Assembly: GCF_001613805.1 (NCBI RefSeq)
Contig: NZ_LPVY01000021.1
Location: forward strand, 248,001 to 312,000
From: Thalassospira lucentensis
GTDB lineage: Bacteria; Pseudomonadota; Alphaproteobacteria; Rhodospirillales; Thalassospiraceae
DNA: 64,000 nucleotides
Direction: 5' to 3'
The notes under the pieces are model-generated. The model was not told the origin of the DNA, did not search any database, and worked only from the letters and a program-made list of their open reading frames with translations. Positions 54,335 to 62,838 of this stretch are shown here, in pieces. Position numbers and translations under genes: made by a program. Each line of letters starts with the position of its first letter. The stretch's first letter is position 1.

Positions 54335-55219
54335 ATGACCGCACTTGCCGGGGAAAATATCGCATTCATCGGTTTGGGACTGATGGGCCGCCCGATGGCG
54401 CTCAATCTTGAAAAGGCTGGCGCGATCCTGACCGTCAATACGCGAAATCCCGAAACGCTCAATGCCTTTGACGATCTGGGCGTTGCAACCGCCCCGACCC
54501 CCGCCGATGCCGCCGCCGATGCCGACATCGTCATCATCTGTGTCGCCAATACCGAGGCGCTTGAGAATGTCCTGCTTGGCGAAGACGGCGTTATTGATGG
54601 TATGGAAGAAGGCACCATCGTTGTCGATATGGGCACAACCGCCATCGATGCAACGCGGCGTTTTGCCGATGCCGTCGAAGAAGCAGGCGGCCACTGGATC
54701 GATGCCCCGGTATCGGGCGGCACACACGGCGCGGAAAACGGTACACTCACCATCATGGTTGGAGCCGAGGAAGAAGACTTCCAACGTGTCCAGCGTGTCT
54801 TTGGCGTTCTTGGATCACGCGTCACCCATGTCGGGGAAATCGGATCAGGCCAGATCGCAAAAGCCGCCAACCAGATGATTGTCGGCATCACCATCGGTGC
54901 CATTGCCGAAGCCTTTTCCATGGCGGACGAGGCCGGGGTCGATCTGCACAAATTGCGATCCGCCCTGACCGGCGGCTTTGCGGATTCTGCCATCCTGCAA
55001 AAGCACGGCGAACGCATGATCGAACGTAATTTCGAACCAGGCGGCAAGGTCGTCACCCAGCGCAAGGATCTGTATCAGGCGCTTGAATTTTCCGAAGGCG
55101 AGCTTGGCCTTGAATTGCCCTTCTCGCGCCTCGCACTCGAACTTTACGAAGAACTGATCGAAATGGGCGGGGGCGATCTTGACCATTCCGCCCTGATCAA
55201 GATTTATGAAGAAGAATAA
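54335..55219 (+). CDS. 3-hydroxyisobutyrate dehydrogenase-like NAD(P) oxidoreductase
   Basis: 294 residues. The Rossmann motif is IAFIGLGLMGRPMALNLEKAG. The substrate-binding DAPVSGGTHGAENGTLTIMVG follows near residue 125, and the catalytic Lys is in IAKAANQMIVG (~residue 174). This is the beta-hydroxyacid dehydrogenase family, whose members act on 3-hydroxyisobutyrate, tartronate semialdehyde, 6-phosphogluconate or imines; the sequence does not choose between them. AAGGAAC precedes the ATG. Monocistronic with a terminator. Confidence 0.92.
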   Translation: MTALAGENIAFIGLGLMGRPMALNLEKAGAILTVNTRNPETLNAFDDLGVATAPTPADAAADADIVIICVANTEALENVLLGEDGVIDGMEEGTIVVDMGTTAIDATRRFADAVEEAGGHWIDAPVSGGTHGAENGTLTIMVGAEEEDFQRVQRVFGVLGSRVTHVGEIGSGQIAKAANQMIVGITIGAIAEAFSMADEAGVDLHKLRSALTGGFADSAILQKHGERMIERNFEPGGKVVTQRKDLYQALEFSEGELGLELPFSRLALELYEELIEMGGGDLDHSALIKIYEEE

Positions 55220-55228
55220 CGCCGAAAC

Positions 55229-55259
55229 GCAGGGTCGCACAAAGCGCCCCTGCTTTTTG
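55229..55259 (+). terminator. Rho-independent terminator after dehydrogenase gene
   Basis: Arms GCAGGG (55229-55234) / CCCTGC (55248-55253), then TTTTTG. Confidence 0.7.
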
Positions 55260-55275
55260 CAAACCGCGCTTCACC

Positions 55276-55836
55276 TTATCCTGACAGATGCGATCCCACC
55301 CGATAAAGATAAAGCATATCGCTCCCCGACTGCATCGGGACCTCGCCAAATGCCTGCCAGCCGGGAATGACAAAGGCGCGCGATATTACGATCCCGCCGG
55401 GCACCATACGCTGATTTAGTACATCGCCGACATCAGCCATCACGCGCGGGTCAAGGAAGCACACAACAACATCCCCCGGGTCCTGATCACGCTTTCTAAA
55501 ATCCGCACGCACCAAAGAGAGGTTTTCAAGCTGGGCGAGCCGTGCACGAATGCGGCTGACAGTATAGGGCAAAGGCGATAGTTCGATACCTGTCACGGTA
55601 ATGTCAGGCCGTGCTCGCGCGATGCTGATTGCCAAATCTCCCCACCCCGATCCGAAATCCGTCACCCGGCAGGGTTCCTTGGGCAGATAGGATATGATTT
55701 CCGTTCGTGCCTTGCGACCACTTGGCATCGGCACCGCACGCAGCCGGATCGCATAAATCAGGATCAAGGCAATAACGACGCCCAGAATGACAAGGATGGA
55801 TAATTCGCTCACAGGTCGGCTAACCAATCTTGGCAA
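55276..55836 (-). CDS. Membrane-anchored class I methyltransferase-like protein
   Basis: 186 residues. A single N-terminal membrane helix (LSILVILGVVIALILIYAI) anchors a SAM-dependent methyltransferase fold: VTDFGSGWGDLAISIARARP (motif I), VTGIELSPLPYTVSRIRARL (motif II) and DVVVCFLDP (motif IV-like). The anchor puts it at the inner face of the cytoplasmic membrane. No substrate can be named. It is convergent with the dehydrogenase and divergent from slyX. Confidence 0.85.
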   Translation of the reverse strand: MPRLVSRPVSELSILVILGVVIALILIYAIRLRAVPMPSGRKARTEIISYLPKEPCRVTDFGSGWGDLAISIARARPDITVTGIELSPLPYTVSRIRARLAQLENLSLVRADFRKRDQDPGDVVVCFLDPRVMADVGDVLNQRMVPGGIVISRAFVIPGWQAFGEVPMQSGSDMLYLYRVGSHLSG

Positions 55837-55922
55837 TGTATGTTACGGTCCATTCCCTACTCCTGCCACAGGGACTGAAGCCCGGCAAGTTTTCCACCCG
55901 CAGTCAGAGCAAATACGCCAAC

Positions 55923-56141
55923 ATGAGCCAGCAAGACCCCGATACCCGCATCAACGAACTCGAAATCCATATTGCCCATCTCGAAAGCGCGATGCATGAC
56001 ATGTCCGACATGATCAAATCGCAGTGGGACCGGATTGATCTGCTGGAACGGCGCAACAAATTGATGGCCGAAGATATTAAACGGCTTGTTGATTTCCTGC
56101 GTACATCACCAGAAGATGATGCACCGCCGCCTCATTACTAA
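55923..56141 (+). CDS. slyX: SlyX-family coiled-coil protein
   Basis: 72 residues. A classic SlyX layout: an N-terminal coiled coil (RINELEIHIAHLESAMHDMS) and a continuing helix (DRIDLLERRNKLMAEDIKRL), with a Pro-rich tail (DDAPPPHY). The family is widespread and of unknown function. The start at 55923 is chosen over an upstream frame extension because the latter lies in the region shared with the divergent gene. The DUF3095 gene begins 32 bp later, and cotranscription is likely. Confidence 0.87.
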   Translation: MSQQDPDTRINELEIHIAHLESAMHDMSDMIKSQWDRIDLLERRNKLMAEDIKRLVDFLRTSPEDDAPPPHY

Positions 56142-56173
56142 GGCGGCATAGTCCGGCCCTGCGAAACTGCGAG

Positions 56174-57379
56174 ATGCCTGTGAACAATCCCTATCTCGAC
56201 ATCCCGGTTTTTAACGATTTCGCCAAGGTTCTTGATCCGTCAATCTATCACGAACTGCCAGATGACTGGTGGGTCGGCACATCCGATATTGCCGGATCGA
56301 CCAAAGCCGTCGCAGCTGGCCGGTTCAAGGATGTCAACATGGTCGGGGCCTCGGTAATTTGCGCGGTAAGCAATGCGCTTGGCCATTCCGATTATCCCTT
56401 TATTTTTGGCGGCGATGGTGCCGGTTTTGCCTGCCCGCCCGATCATATTGATGCCGTGCGCGATGCCCTTGCAGCCACCGCGACATGGGCGAACGAAGCC
56501 CTTGGTTTTGATCTGAGGGTTGCCCTGATACGGATTGCCGAAATCCGGGCAACCGGGCGCAATGTAAGGGTGGCACGTTACGCGGTTTCACCGCCGGTTT
56601 CCTATGCGATGTTTTCCGGGCGCGGCATGAAATGGGCCGAAGACCGGATGAAACAGGGGAACAATCTCGTTGCCCCGGCCCCCGCAGGAACCCAGCCAAA
56701 CCTTAGCGGCCTGTCATGTCGCTGGTCACCGATCAAGGCGACCAAGGATAGCGAAATCCTGTCGATCATCGTTCTGCCCGGCGAAGACCGACCTCTATTT
56801 GATATCTGTGCTGCCAAGCTGTTTGACATCCTTGATAGCAGCCCGCGAAAAAGCAGCCCGATCCCCGCTGCCGGACCCGCATTCAAATTCCCGCCATCGG
56901 GTCTGCGGCTTGAAGCGCTGGCAACGCGCGCACCAGGCGGATCGCTTTTCAAGGCATGGGCACAGGCGCTGTATATTTCCCTGATCGCGCTGATCCTGTT
57001 TAAAACCGGGAAATCCGTCGGCGGCTTTGATCCGGTGCGCTATCGCGACTATACGGCACTGAATACCGATTTTCGCAAATTCGGTGATGGACTGTGGATG
57101 ACGGTCAATTGCACACCCGATCAGTCACGCGATATTGAAGACCTTCTGCTCGAAGCCGAACAGCACGGCGACATTCACTTCGGCGTGCATCACCAGAAAA
57201 CCGCCCTGATGACCTGCATCGTACCATCCGTCACCAACGATGCGCATTTTCATTTTCTTGATGGCGGCGAAGGCGGCTATACCGCGGCAGCAACAGCATG
57301 CAAAACCAAAATGCAGAAAATGGCCGATGCCTTGAAACAGGCCAGACATGCATCAAATATATCGCCAGATCCAGCATGA
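56174..57379 (+). CDS. DUF3095 family protein (cyclase-like motifs)
   Basis: 401 residues, the usual family length. The first part has VGTSDIAGSTKAVAAGRFKD and PFIFGGDGAGFACP, which resemble the two metal-binding Asp segments of class III nucleotide cyclases (F.DI.GST... and ..GD...). The remainder (e.g. GLSCRWSPIKATKDSEILSI and FGDGLWMTVNCTPDQSRDIE) is specific to DUF3095. I infer a cyclase-related fold whose activity is unproven. The two metal positions are present; base-recognition residues cannot be assigned. Same strand as slyX and LysR around it. Confidence 0.85.
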   Translation: MPVNNPYLDIPVFNDFAKVLDPSIYHELPDDWWVGTSDIAGSTKAVAAGRFKDVNMVGASVICAVSNALGHSDYPFIFGGDGAGFACPPDHIDAVRDALAATATWANEALGFDLRVALIRIAEIRATGRNVRVARYAVSPPVSYAMFSGRGMKWAEDRMKQGNNLVAPAPAGTQPNLSGLSCRWSPIKATKDSEILSIIVLPGEDRPLFDICAAKLFDILDSSPRKSSPIPAAGPAFKFPPSGLRLEALATRAPGGSLFKAWAQALYISLIALILFKTGKSVGGFDPVRYRDYTALNTDFRKFGDGLWMTVNCTPDQSRDIEDLLLEAEQHGDIHFGVHHQKTALMTCIVPSVTNDAHFHFLDGGEGGYTAAATACKTKMQKMADALKQARHASNISPDPA

Positions 57380-57446
57380 TGCTTTTCTTGCATCGTGAGT
57401 ATAATTGCGCGATCCTTGTCGCTTCCAGCATCAAGGATGGATCGTT

Positions 57447-58400
57447 ATGGATACCCGCGAACTTCAGGCATTGATTGCCGTGGCCGATGAAAAATCCTTT
57501 CATGGGGCGGCAGCCCACCTTGGCCTGACGCAGCCCGCCATCACGCGCCGCATCCAGCGCCTTGAAGAACGCATTGGCACACAGCTTTTTGACCGGTCAT
57601 TGAAACCATTGCAACCGACCCCTGCCGGGCATCGTGCATTGGCCGAAGCCCGTGATCTTTTGCGCCGCCTTAACGGTTTCACCGAAAGCATCACCGGCAA
57701 CAATGCCGTGACGGGCCCCTTCCGCCTTGGCGTCAGCCACGGGGCAGCGCCTCTGCTGGCGGCACGTGAACTGCGCGACCTGCACACACGTTTTCCTGAC
57801 ATGTCGCTTACGATCAAAAGCGGCTGGTCAAGCGAGCTGTTGCCGCTGATGCGGCGGGGTGAAATTGATGCCATGCTGTCGCTGGATGGTCCACATGGCA
57901 CAATCGGTGGGACCGATGTCCGAGATATTCCGGCAAGTCTGCGCGCGCAAAAGCTTCTTGATGACCAAATCGTTGCCATCGGACCACGATCGGCCAAACA
58001 CCACCCGAAAAACATTGCCGAACTGGCCGAACATCCAATGGTTCTGATGCCGGATGGCTGTACTTTCCGGGCACTTGGCAATGCGTGGGCGCGTCAGAAC
58101 GGGGTGCAGTTCAAATCCGTGCTCGAAGTTTCCGCCCTTGAATTGCAGATCGAAATGGTTGCCGCCGGTGCGGGATACGGCATCATGGCACGGCGGTTCT
58201 GCATGCACAGTCCGGCGGCAAACCGCATTCGCATCCTTGATATTCCCGGCATGAACTGGGATATGGGGATCATGCTGATCCGCCGTCAGGCCAATACCGA
58301 TCTTGATGATATCATTGATACCGTTGGCAAAATTGTCGTCGAAGCCGGAGCGATATCCGATCCGCTGCCAGATAATAATGCGCAAATGTTATCAACATAA
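57447..58400 (+). CDS. LysR-family transcriptional regulator
   Basis: 317 residues from ATG 57447 (AAGGATGG upstream). The winged HTH is LQALIAVADEKSFHGAAAHLG followed by LTQPAITRRIQRLE, and the effector domain begins GPFRLGVSHGAAPLLAAREL. It lies directly upstream of an MFS transporter on the same strand (80 bp gap); in such pairs the regulator often controls the transporter. The ligand is unknown. Confidence 0.9.
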   Translation: MDTRELQALIAVADEKSFHGAAAHLGLTQPAITRRIQRLEERIGTQLFDRSLKPLQPTPAGHRALAEARDLLRRLNGFTESITGNNAVTGPFRLGVSHGAAPLLAARELRDLHTRFPDMSLTIKSGWSSELLPLMRRGEIDAMLSLDGPHGTIGGTDVRDIPASLRAQKLLDDQIVAIGPRSAKHHPKNIAELAEHPMVLMPDGCTFRALGNAWARQNGVQFKSVLEVSALELQIEMVAAGAGYGIMARRFCMHSPAANRIRILDIPGMNWDMGIMLIRRQANTDLDDIIDTVGKIVVEAGAISDPLPDNNAQMLST

Positions 58401-58479
58401 TAATCCGAATGAATTGGACGCATTGCGCCATCGCGTTCAAAATCGGAACAATTATTGAAATCCGCTCCGGAGTAGCCCG

Positions 58480-59709
58480 ATGAGCCCCACTCTTCGCACC
58501 GCCAGATGGTTTCCCTGGCTTGTTCTTGTCGCTGGCTGTCTTGTCCTGGCAGTCAATCTTGGAATCCGACCGTCGCTTGGCCTGTTTATCCCCGATATGC
58601 TGACGGCCACCGGTTGGAGTGCTTCCACCTTTGGTCTGGCCTTTGCCATTCAGAACCTGATGTGGGGTGTTGCCGCCCCGATTGCCGGTGCCCTTGCCGA
58701 TCGCTATGGCACAACCCGCACCCTGATCGGCGGGGCACTGTTTTATGCGCTGGGTCTGTATCTGATGGGGACTTCGACCTCCCCACTTGAACTGCATCTG
58801 ACATCAGGCTTCCTGATCGGGGCGGGTGTCGGTGCGACCAGCTTCCCGGTCATTCTGGCCGCCATCAGCCGTACCTTCCCACCCAACAAACGCAGCTTCG
58901 CCCTTGGCCTGGCATCTGCCGGGGGCTCGGTCGGCCAGTTTATCATGGCCCCGACAACCCAGTTTCTGAATGACAGTGTCGGCTATGTGTCTGCCCTTGC
59001 AATCCTTGCCGTCATGTCAATGATCATCGTCCCGTTTGCCTTTGCACTTACGGGCAAGGCCGAGGCCCACGGCCCCAATTCGGGGGGTGTTGATCTTGGC
59101 CCGACCGGGTTGGTCGCGGCCTTTCACGAGGCGCGCAAACATCGCGGTTTTCTGCTTTTGAATGCCGGCTTCTTTGTCTGCGGCTTTCATATCGCTGTGA
59201 TCGCAACCCACCTTCCGACCTTTACCCAGCTTTGCGGATTGCCCGGTTCGGTCGCGGCACAGGGACTTGCTATTGTCGGCCTGTTTAACATTGTCGGCAC
59301 CCTGACGGCTGGTTGGGCGGGCGGCAAATGGCGCAAGAAATGGGGCCTGTCGTTTATTTACGGCATGCGCGCATTGGTCATTCTGATCTTTATGATTGCA
59401 CCCAAAACGGCTGAGACCATCTGGCTGTTCTCGGCGGTGATGGGGGCCTTGTGGCTGTCAACCGTGCCGCTCACTAGCGGCATCATCGTGCAGGTTTTCG
59501 GCCCGCGCTATATGGCAACGCTGTTTGGCATTGTCATGCTGTCCCACCAGATCGGTGCGTTCTTTGGCGCGTGGATGGGTGGGGTCATCTTTGATCTGAC
59601 CGGCAGTTTCGATGGCGTCTGGATCGCTTCCATCGCGCTTGGCATCTTTGCCGCCCTCGTGCATATGCCGATTGACGACAAAGCCCTTCGGGTTGAAGCC
59701 AACGCCTGA
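58480..59709 (+). CDS. MFS transporter
   Basis: 409 residues with twelve membrane helices. The N-terminal half has GIRPSLGLFIPDMLTATGWS and the cytoplasmic loop ALADRYGTTRTLIGG (MFS motif A variant), and the family's GFLIGAGVGATSFPVILAA and RSFALGLASAGGSVGQF. The second half repeats the fold (TAGWAGGKWRKKWGLSFIY). It belongs to the general organic-solute or drug/monocarboxylate-type MFS; the substrate is not readable. It follows a LysR gene and ends before a strong bidirectional terminator. Confidence 0.92.
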   Translation: MSPTLRTARWFPWLVLVAGCLVLAVNLGIRPSLGLFIPDMLTATGWSASTFGLAFAIQNLMWGVAAPIAGALADRYGTTRTLIGGALFYALGLYLMGTSTSPLELHLTSGFLIGAGVGATSFPVILAAISRTFPPNKRSFALGLASAGGSVGQFIMAPTTQFLNDSVGYVSALAILAVMSMIIVPFAFALTGKAEAHGPNSGGVDLGPTGLVAAFHEARKHRGFLLLNAGFFVCGFHIAVIATHLPTFTQLCGLPGSVAAQGLAIVGLFNIVGTLTAGWAGGKWRKKWGLSFIYGMRALVILIFMIAPKTAETIWLFSAVMGALWLSTVPLTSGIIVQVFGPRYMATLFGIVMLSHQIGAFFGAWMGGVIFDLTGSFDGVWIASIALGIFAALVHMPIDDKALRVEANA

Positions 59710-59731
59710 CCAGTGACGATCTCAGAAAACA

Positions 59732-59766
59732 AAAACCGTGACACAGACAGTCTGCGTCACGGTTTT
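59732..59766. terminator. Bidirectional terminator between MFS and oxidoreductase genes
   Basis: Long stem AAAACCGTGAC-CAGA / TCTG-GTCACGGTTTT with one mismatch; both sides end in A/T runs, fitting a terminator for the two convergent genes. Confidence 0.88.
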
Positions 59767-59772
59767 CTCATA

Positions 59773-60696
59773 TTAAACCATCGTCACAATGATCTTGCCG
59801 CGCACCCGGCCCGATGCTTGCCGGGTAAAGGCATCGCCGAACTGATCGATTGGCACGGTCCGGTCGATCAGGACCTTCACTTTATTCTCGTGTATCGCTG
59901 AAACAACCCGCGCCAACCGTTCCCCGTCAGACATATGAAACACAAACTGCGCATTGACATTGTGCGCATGTGCCAATGCCTCGTCCGGCGGGGCAACAAG
60001 CGATAGCAACCTGCCGCCGCTTCGCAGAACTCCAAACGATTTTTGCTGTGTTTCGCCGCCAATGCTGTCGATCACCAGATCGATGTCCGAAAGCATTTCA
60101 GCAAAATCGGCATGACGATAATCAATCACCTGATCTGCGCCCAATGTCCGCGCAATGTCGATCCCGTCCCCGGATGCGGTTGCAATCACGCGCGCGCCGG
60201 CCGCACGGGCAAACTGGATGGCAAAGCTGCCCACCCCGCCTGCCCCGGCATGGATCAGAACGGTCTGCCCGACACCAAGATCGCCCATCTCGAACAGCAC
60301 CTGCCACGCTGTTCCCGCCGCCGTCGGAATGCCTGCGGCCACTTCAAGCGGCATGTCTTCAGGTAGCTTCACAAGGTAATTTGCCGGAACACAGGCGAAC
60401 CCGGCAAAGGCACCACCTGCGACCGGATCAAGCCGGGCAATAACCTTGTCACCTTTCTGCCAGCCGATCACATTTGCGCCGACGTCCTCGATCATCCCGG
60501 AAATATCTGATCCCATCGTGTATCGGAATTCCAGCGGGAAATAGCCCTGCAACACGCCGCTTTGCAATTTGACATCCAGCGGATTAAGAGCTGCTGCTCC
60601 CACCCGGACCAGCACGTCCTCCGGGCCGATTTCCGGTGTGGCAATATCGCGGATGACAGGTGCCGTATTGTAATCATCAAGTCTGACGGCTTTCAT
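59773..60696 (-). CDS. NADPH:quinone oxidoreductase-like (MDR family)
   Basis: 307 residues. A zinc-free medium-chain reductase: N-terminal MKAVRLDDYNTAPVIRDIA and GAAALNPLDVKLQSG, then a Rossmann motif VLIHAGAGGVGSFAIQFARA (AGAGGVG) and the nucleotide loop ATASGDGIDIARTLGA. It reduces quinones or alkenals with NADPH in related proteins. The start overlaps the stop of the SnoaL-type gene by 4 bp, so the two are one operon, divergent from a LysR gene. Confidence 0.92.
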   Translation of the reverse strand: MKAVRLDDYNTAPVIRDIATPEIGPEDVLVRVGAAALNPLDVKLQSGVLQGYFPLEFRYTMGSDISGMIEDVGANVIGWQKGDKVIARLDPVAGGAFAGFACVPANYLVKLPEDMPLEVAAGIPTAAGTAWQVLFEMGDLGVGQTVLIHAGAGGVGSFAIQFARAAGARVIATASGDGIDIARTLGADQVIDYRHADFAEMLSDIDLVIDSIGGETQQKSFGVLRSGGRLLSLVAPPDEALAHAHNVNAQFVFHMSDGERLARVVSAIHENKVKVLIDRTVPIDQFGDAFTRQASGRVRGKIIVTMV

Positions 60697-61163
60697 TGCG
60701 AGGCCTCCTGATCAGTGATTGGCCATGCGCCCACCTGATACAACCAGCCAAGCCAGTCTTCCAGATGCCACGTATGGGTCACTTTGCCGTTTTCGACATA
60801 ATGGAATTCGTGGATCGGCATGCGAAATGCCCTGCCTGTCGGCGCAATCCCGAACCATTCGCCTGAATGCGTGCCGGTGATTTCGGCGCGCACGGCAACC
60901 CGGCCCGGTCCGCCAATCATTTCGTGGACGATGATTTTCACGTCTGGAAAGGCAGCCTGAAACGCCCTGATCAGCGGCTTCATGCCGTCGCGTCCCGGTT
61001 CCTGCCCGGGGGCCAGCGGGATATCCTGCCAGTCGCTGCAAACCGCCTCATCCAAAAGGTCGGCACCTTTGCTGAAAGCCCGGTACAGTGCTTCGATGGC
61101 GTTGCGATCCGGGTCTGATACCCCGGTAATCGCGGGCGTATTAATTTGATCCGTCATTTTCAT
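60693..61163 (-). CDS. SnoaL-like ester cyclase family protein
   Basis: 156 residues with the NTF2-like SnoaL fold: IEALYRAFSKGADLLDEAV, GMKPLIRAFQAAFPDVKIIV, HEMIGGPGRVAVRAEITGTHSGE, RAFRMPIHEFHYVENGKV, THTWHLEDWLGWLYQVGAW. The His/Asp residues used as acid-base pair in SnoaL-type cyclases are in HEFHYV and WHLEDW. Many bacterial members are not polyketide cyclases, so the role is uncertain. First gene of the pair with the quinone reductase; the start may be the ATG two codons in. Confidence 0.87.
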   Translation of the reverse strand: MKMTDQINTPAITGVSDPDRNAIEALYRAFSKGADLLDEAVCSDWQDIPLAPGQEPGRDGMKPLIRAFQAAFPDVKIIVHEMIGGPGRVAVRAEITGTHSGEWFGIAPTGRAFRMPIHEFHYVENGKVTHTWHLEDWLGWLYQVGAWPITDQEASQ

Positions 61164-61254
61164 TTCCCATTCAGGATTGCTGGATATGGGGAAATGCTAC
61201 CGACCCTCTCGACATACTTGAAATCAATATAAAATATGTGACAACATCCATCTC

Positions 61255-62163
61255 ATGGATTTACATGGCATCGACCTCAATCTTCTGGTGGCCTTCGACG
61301 CGCTGATGAAAGAACGCAGCGTCACGCGTGCGGGCATACGTATTGGCCGTACTCAGCCAGCCATGAGTGCCGCACTATCGCGGCTGCGCGGATTGCTTAA
61401 TGATGAACTTTTCATCCGAAGCCCGGGCGGGTTACAACCAACCCCACGCGCCCTTGATCTTGCCGAACCACTCGGTCATGCGCTCGCCGAAATTCAGCGC
61501 ACGCTTGATTTCACCCAGACATTCGATCCGACGACCTCAACCGCGACCTTTTCCGTCGCACTTTCGGATCACCCGACCTTTAGGGTCCTGCCGGTACTCC
61601 TTGATGCCCTACGTCAAAAGGCACCGGGCATCACGCTGCGGATCGGTAACTTCACCGCGCGGGATGACGCCATTACCCTGCTTGACGCGGGGGAAGCCGA
61701 CCTAACGATTGGCGTCTCCCCCACGGCAAGCGGGCGCATACTGACCCGACCACTGTTTTCGGAAGACTTCGTTTGCGTTCTGCGCCGTGACCACCCAGCA
61801 ACCAAGGCACCGCTGGATCTTCCGGCTTTCCTTTCGCTATCGCATTTGCTGGTATCACCGGAAAATGACCGCTTTGGTCTGGTGGATGCGGCACTGGCAA
61901 AAATGGGCCATAAACGCCGCCTTGCCGTGACCCTGCCAACGATGTACGCCGCCCCGCTTGTGATTGCACGCTCCGACCTGATCGCAACCCTGATGGCTGG
62001 CGTCATTCCAGCGTCTGGCCAGGACGATGCTCTTGCCATTCGATCGCTTCCCTTCGATCTTGATCCGATCGGCTTCACCATGTCTTGGCATCGCCGCAAT
62101 GATGTCCATCCCGCACAACGCTGGCTGCGCGATTTTGTCGCGGGCCTGCCGCTTGATGGATAA
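61255..62163 (+). CDS. LysR-family regulator (NodD-like), divergent from the oxidoreductase operon
   Basis: 302 residues. DLNLLVAFDALMKERSVTRAG followed by RTQPAMSAALSRLRGLLND is the NodD/LinR-type HTH. The effector domain begins TFSVALSDHPTFRVLPVLLDAL. The 91-bp spacer to the SnoaL/quinone-reductase operon is the typical site of LysR control, so it probably regulates that operon in response to an aromatic or quinone-like molecule; this is inference from the layout. Confidence 0.9.
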   Translation: MDLHGIDLNLLVAFDALMKERSVTRAGIRIGRTQPAMSAALSRLRGLLNDELFIRSPGGLQPTPRALDLAEPLGHALAEIQRTLDFTQTFDPTTSTATFSVALSDHPTFRVLPVLLDALRQKAPGITLRIGNFTARDDAITLLDAGEADLTIGVSPTASGRILTRPLFSEDFVCVLRRDHPATKAPLDLPAFLSLSHLLVSPENDRFGLVDAALAKMGHKRRLAVTLPTMYAAPLVIARSDLIATLMAGVIPASGQDDALAIRSLPFDLDPIGFTMSWHRRNDVHPAQRWLRDFVAGLPLDG

Positions 62164-62241
62164 CAAGACGCCCGGCATCTGCTACACCGCCGACCCAAAT
62201 CGCCTCTTTCCCGCGGCGCAGCGTTAAGCTAAAACCCGCTG

Positions 62242-62724
62242 ATGGACAGACCGATTTACATGACCCCCGAAGGGCTCGCAGCCCTTCGCTCAGAACTTGA
62301 TCACCTGTGGAAGAAGGAACGGCCCGAAACCGTTGCCGTGGTTTCATGGGCGGCAGGCAATGGTGACCGGTCGGAAAATGGTGACTACATCTATGGCAAG
62401 AAACGCCTGCGCGAAATTGATCGCCGGGTGCGCTATCTTCGCAAACGGATCGAGGACGCGGTTGTTGTCGATCCGCACGAACAACCCGACCACAGCCGGG
62501 TCTTCTTTGGTGCCACGGTCACCTATGTGAATGCGCGGGACGAAGAAGTCACCATCCGCATCGTTGGCGAGGACGAGGCCGAAAGCCTCAAAGGCAAAAT
62601 AAGCTGGATTTCCCCCGTCGCGCGCGCCCTGATGAAAGCCGGTGTCGGTGATGTGGTGACGCTACGCACGCCAGCGGGCGAGGACGAGCTTGAAGTCCTC
62701 GAAATCAGCTATCCGAAAAGCTAA
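62242..62724 (+). CDS. greB: Transcription elongation factor GreB
   Basis: 160 residues. The N-terminal coiled coil has YMTPEGLAALRSELDHLWK and the GreB-type tip AAGNGDRSENGDYIYGKKRL, where acidic residues reach the RNA polymerase active site; IDRRVRYLRKRIEDAVVV follows. The C-terminal FKBP-like domain is FGATVTYVNARDEEVTIRIV with ISWISPVARALMKAGVGD. It rescues backtracked polymerase by stimulating transcript cleavage. Single gene. Confidence 0.93.
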   Translation: MDRPIYMTPEGLAALRSELDHLWKKERPETVAVVSWAAGNGDRSENGDYIYGKKRLREIDRRVRYLRKRIEDAVVVDPHEQPDHSRVFFGATVTYVNARDEEVTIRIVGEDEAESLKGKISWISPVARALMKAGVGDVVTLRTPAGEDELEVLEISYPKS

Positions 62725-62838
62725 ACACGTTCGTAAATTGTCGCTGTATCAGCCACACGCGACCGTCACGCATTGCTTTTCCAACACGCCCAACAGCCAA
62801 CATTCTCCAAATTGCACCAGCCACTAACGGAGCCCCAA

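Noticed and set aside
61212..61239. ACATA...TATGT arms in the LysR/SnoaL spacer as a LysR box
   Set aside because: Arms are 18 bp apart and do not fit T-N11-A; too weak to call.
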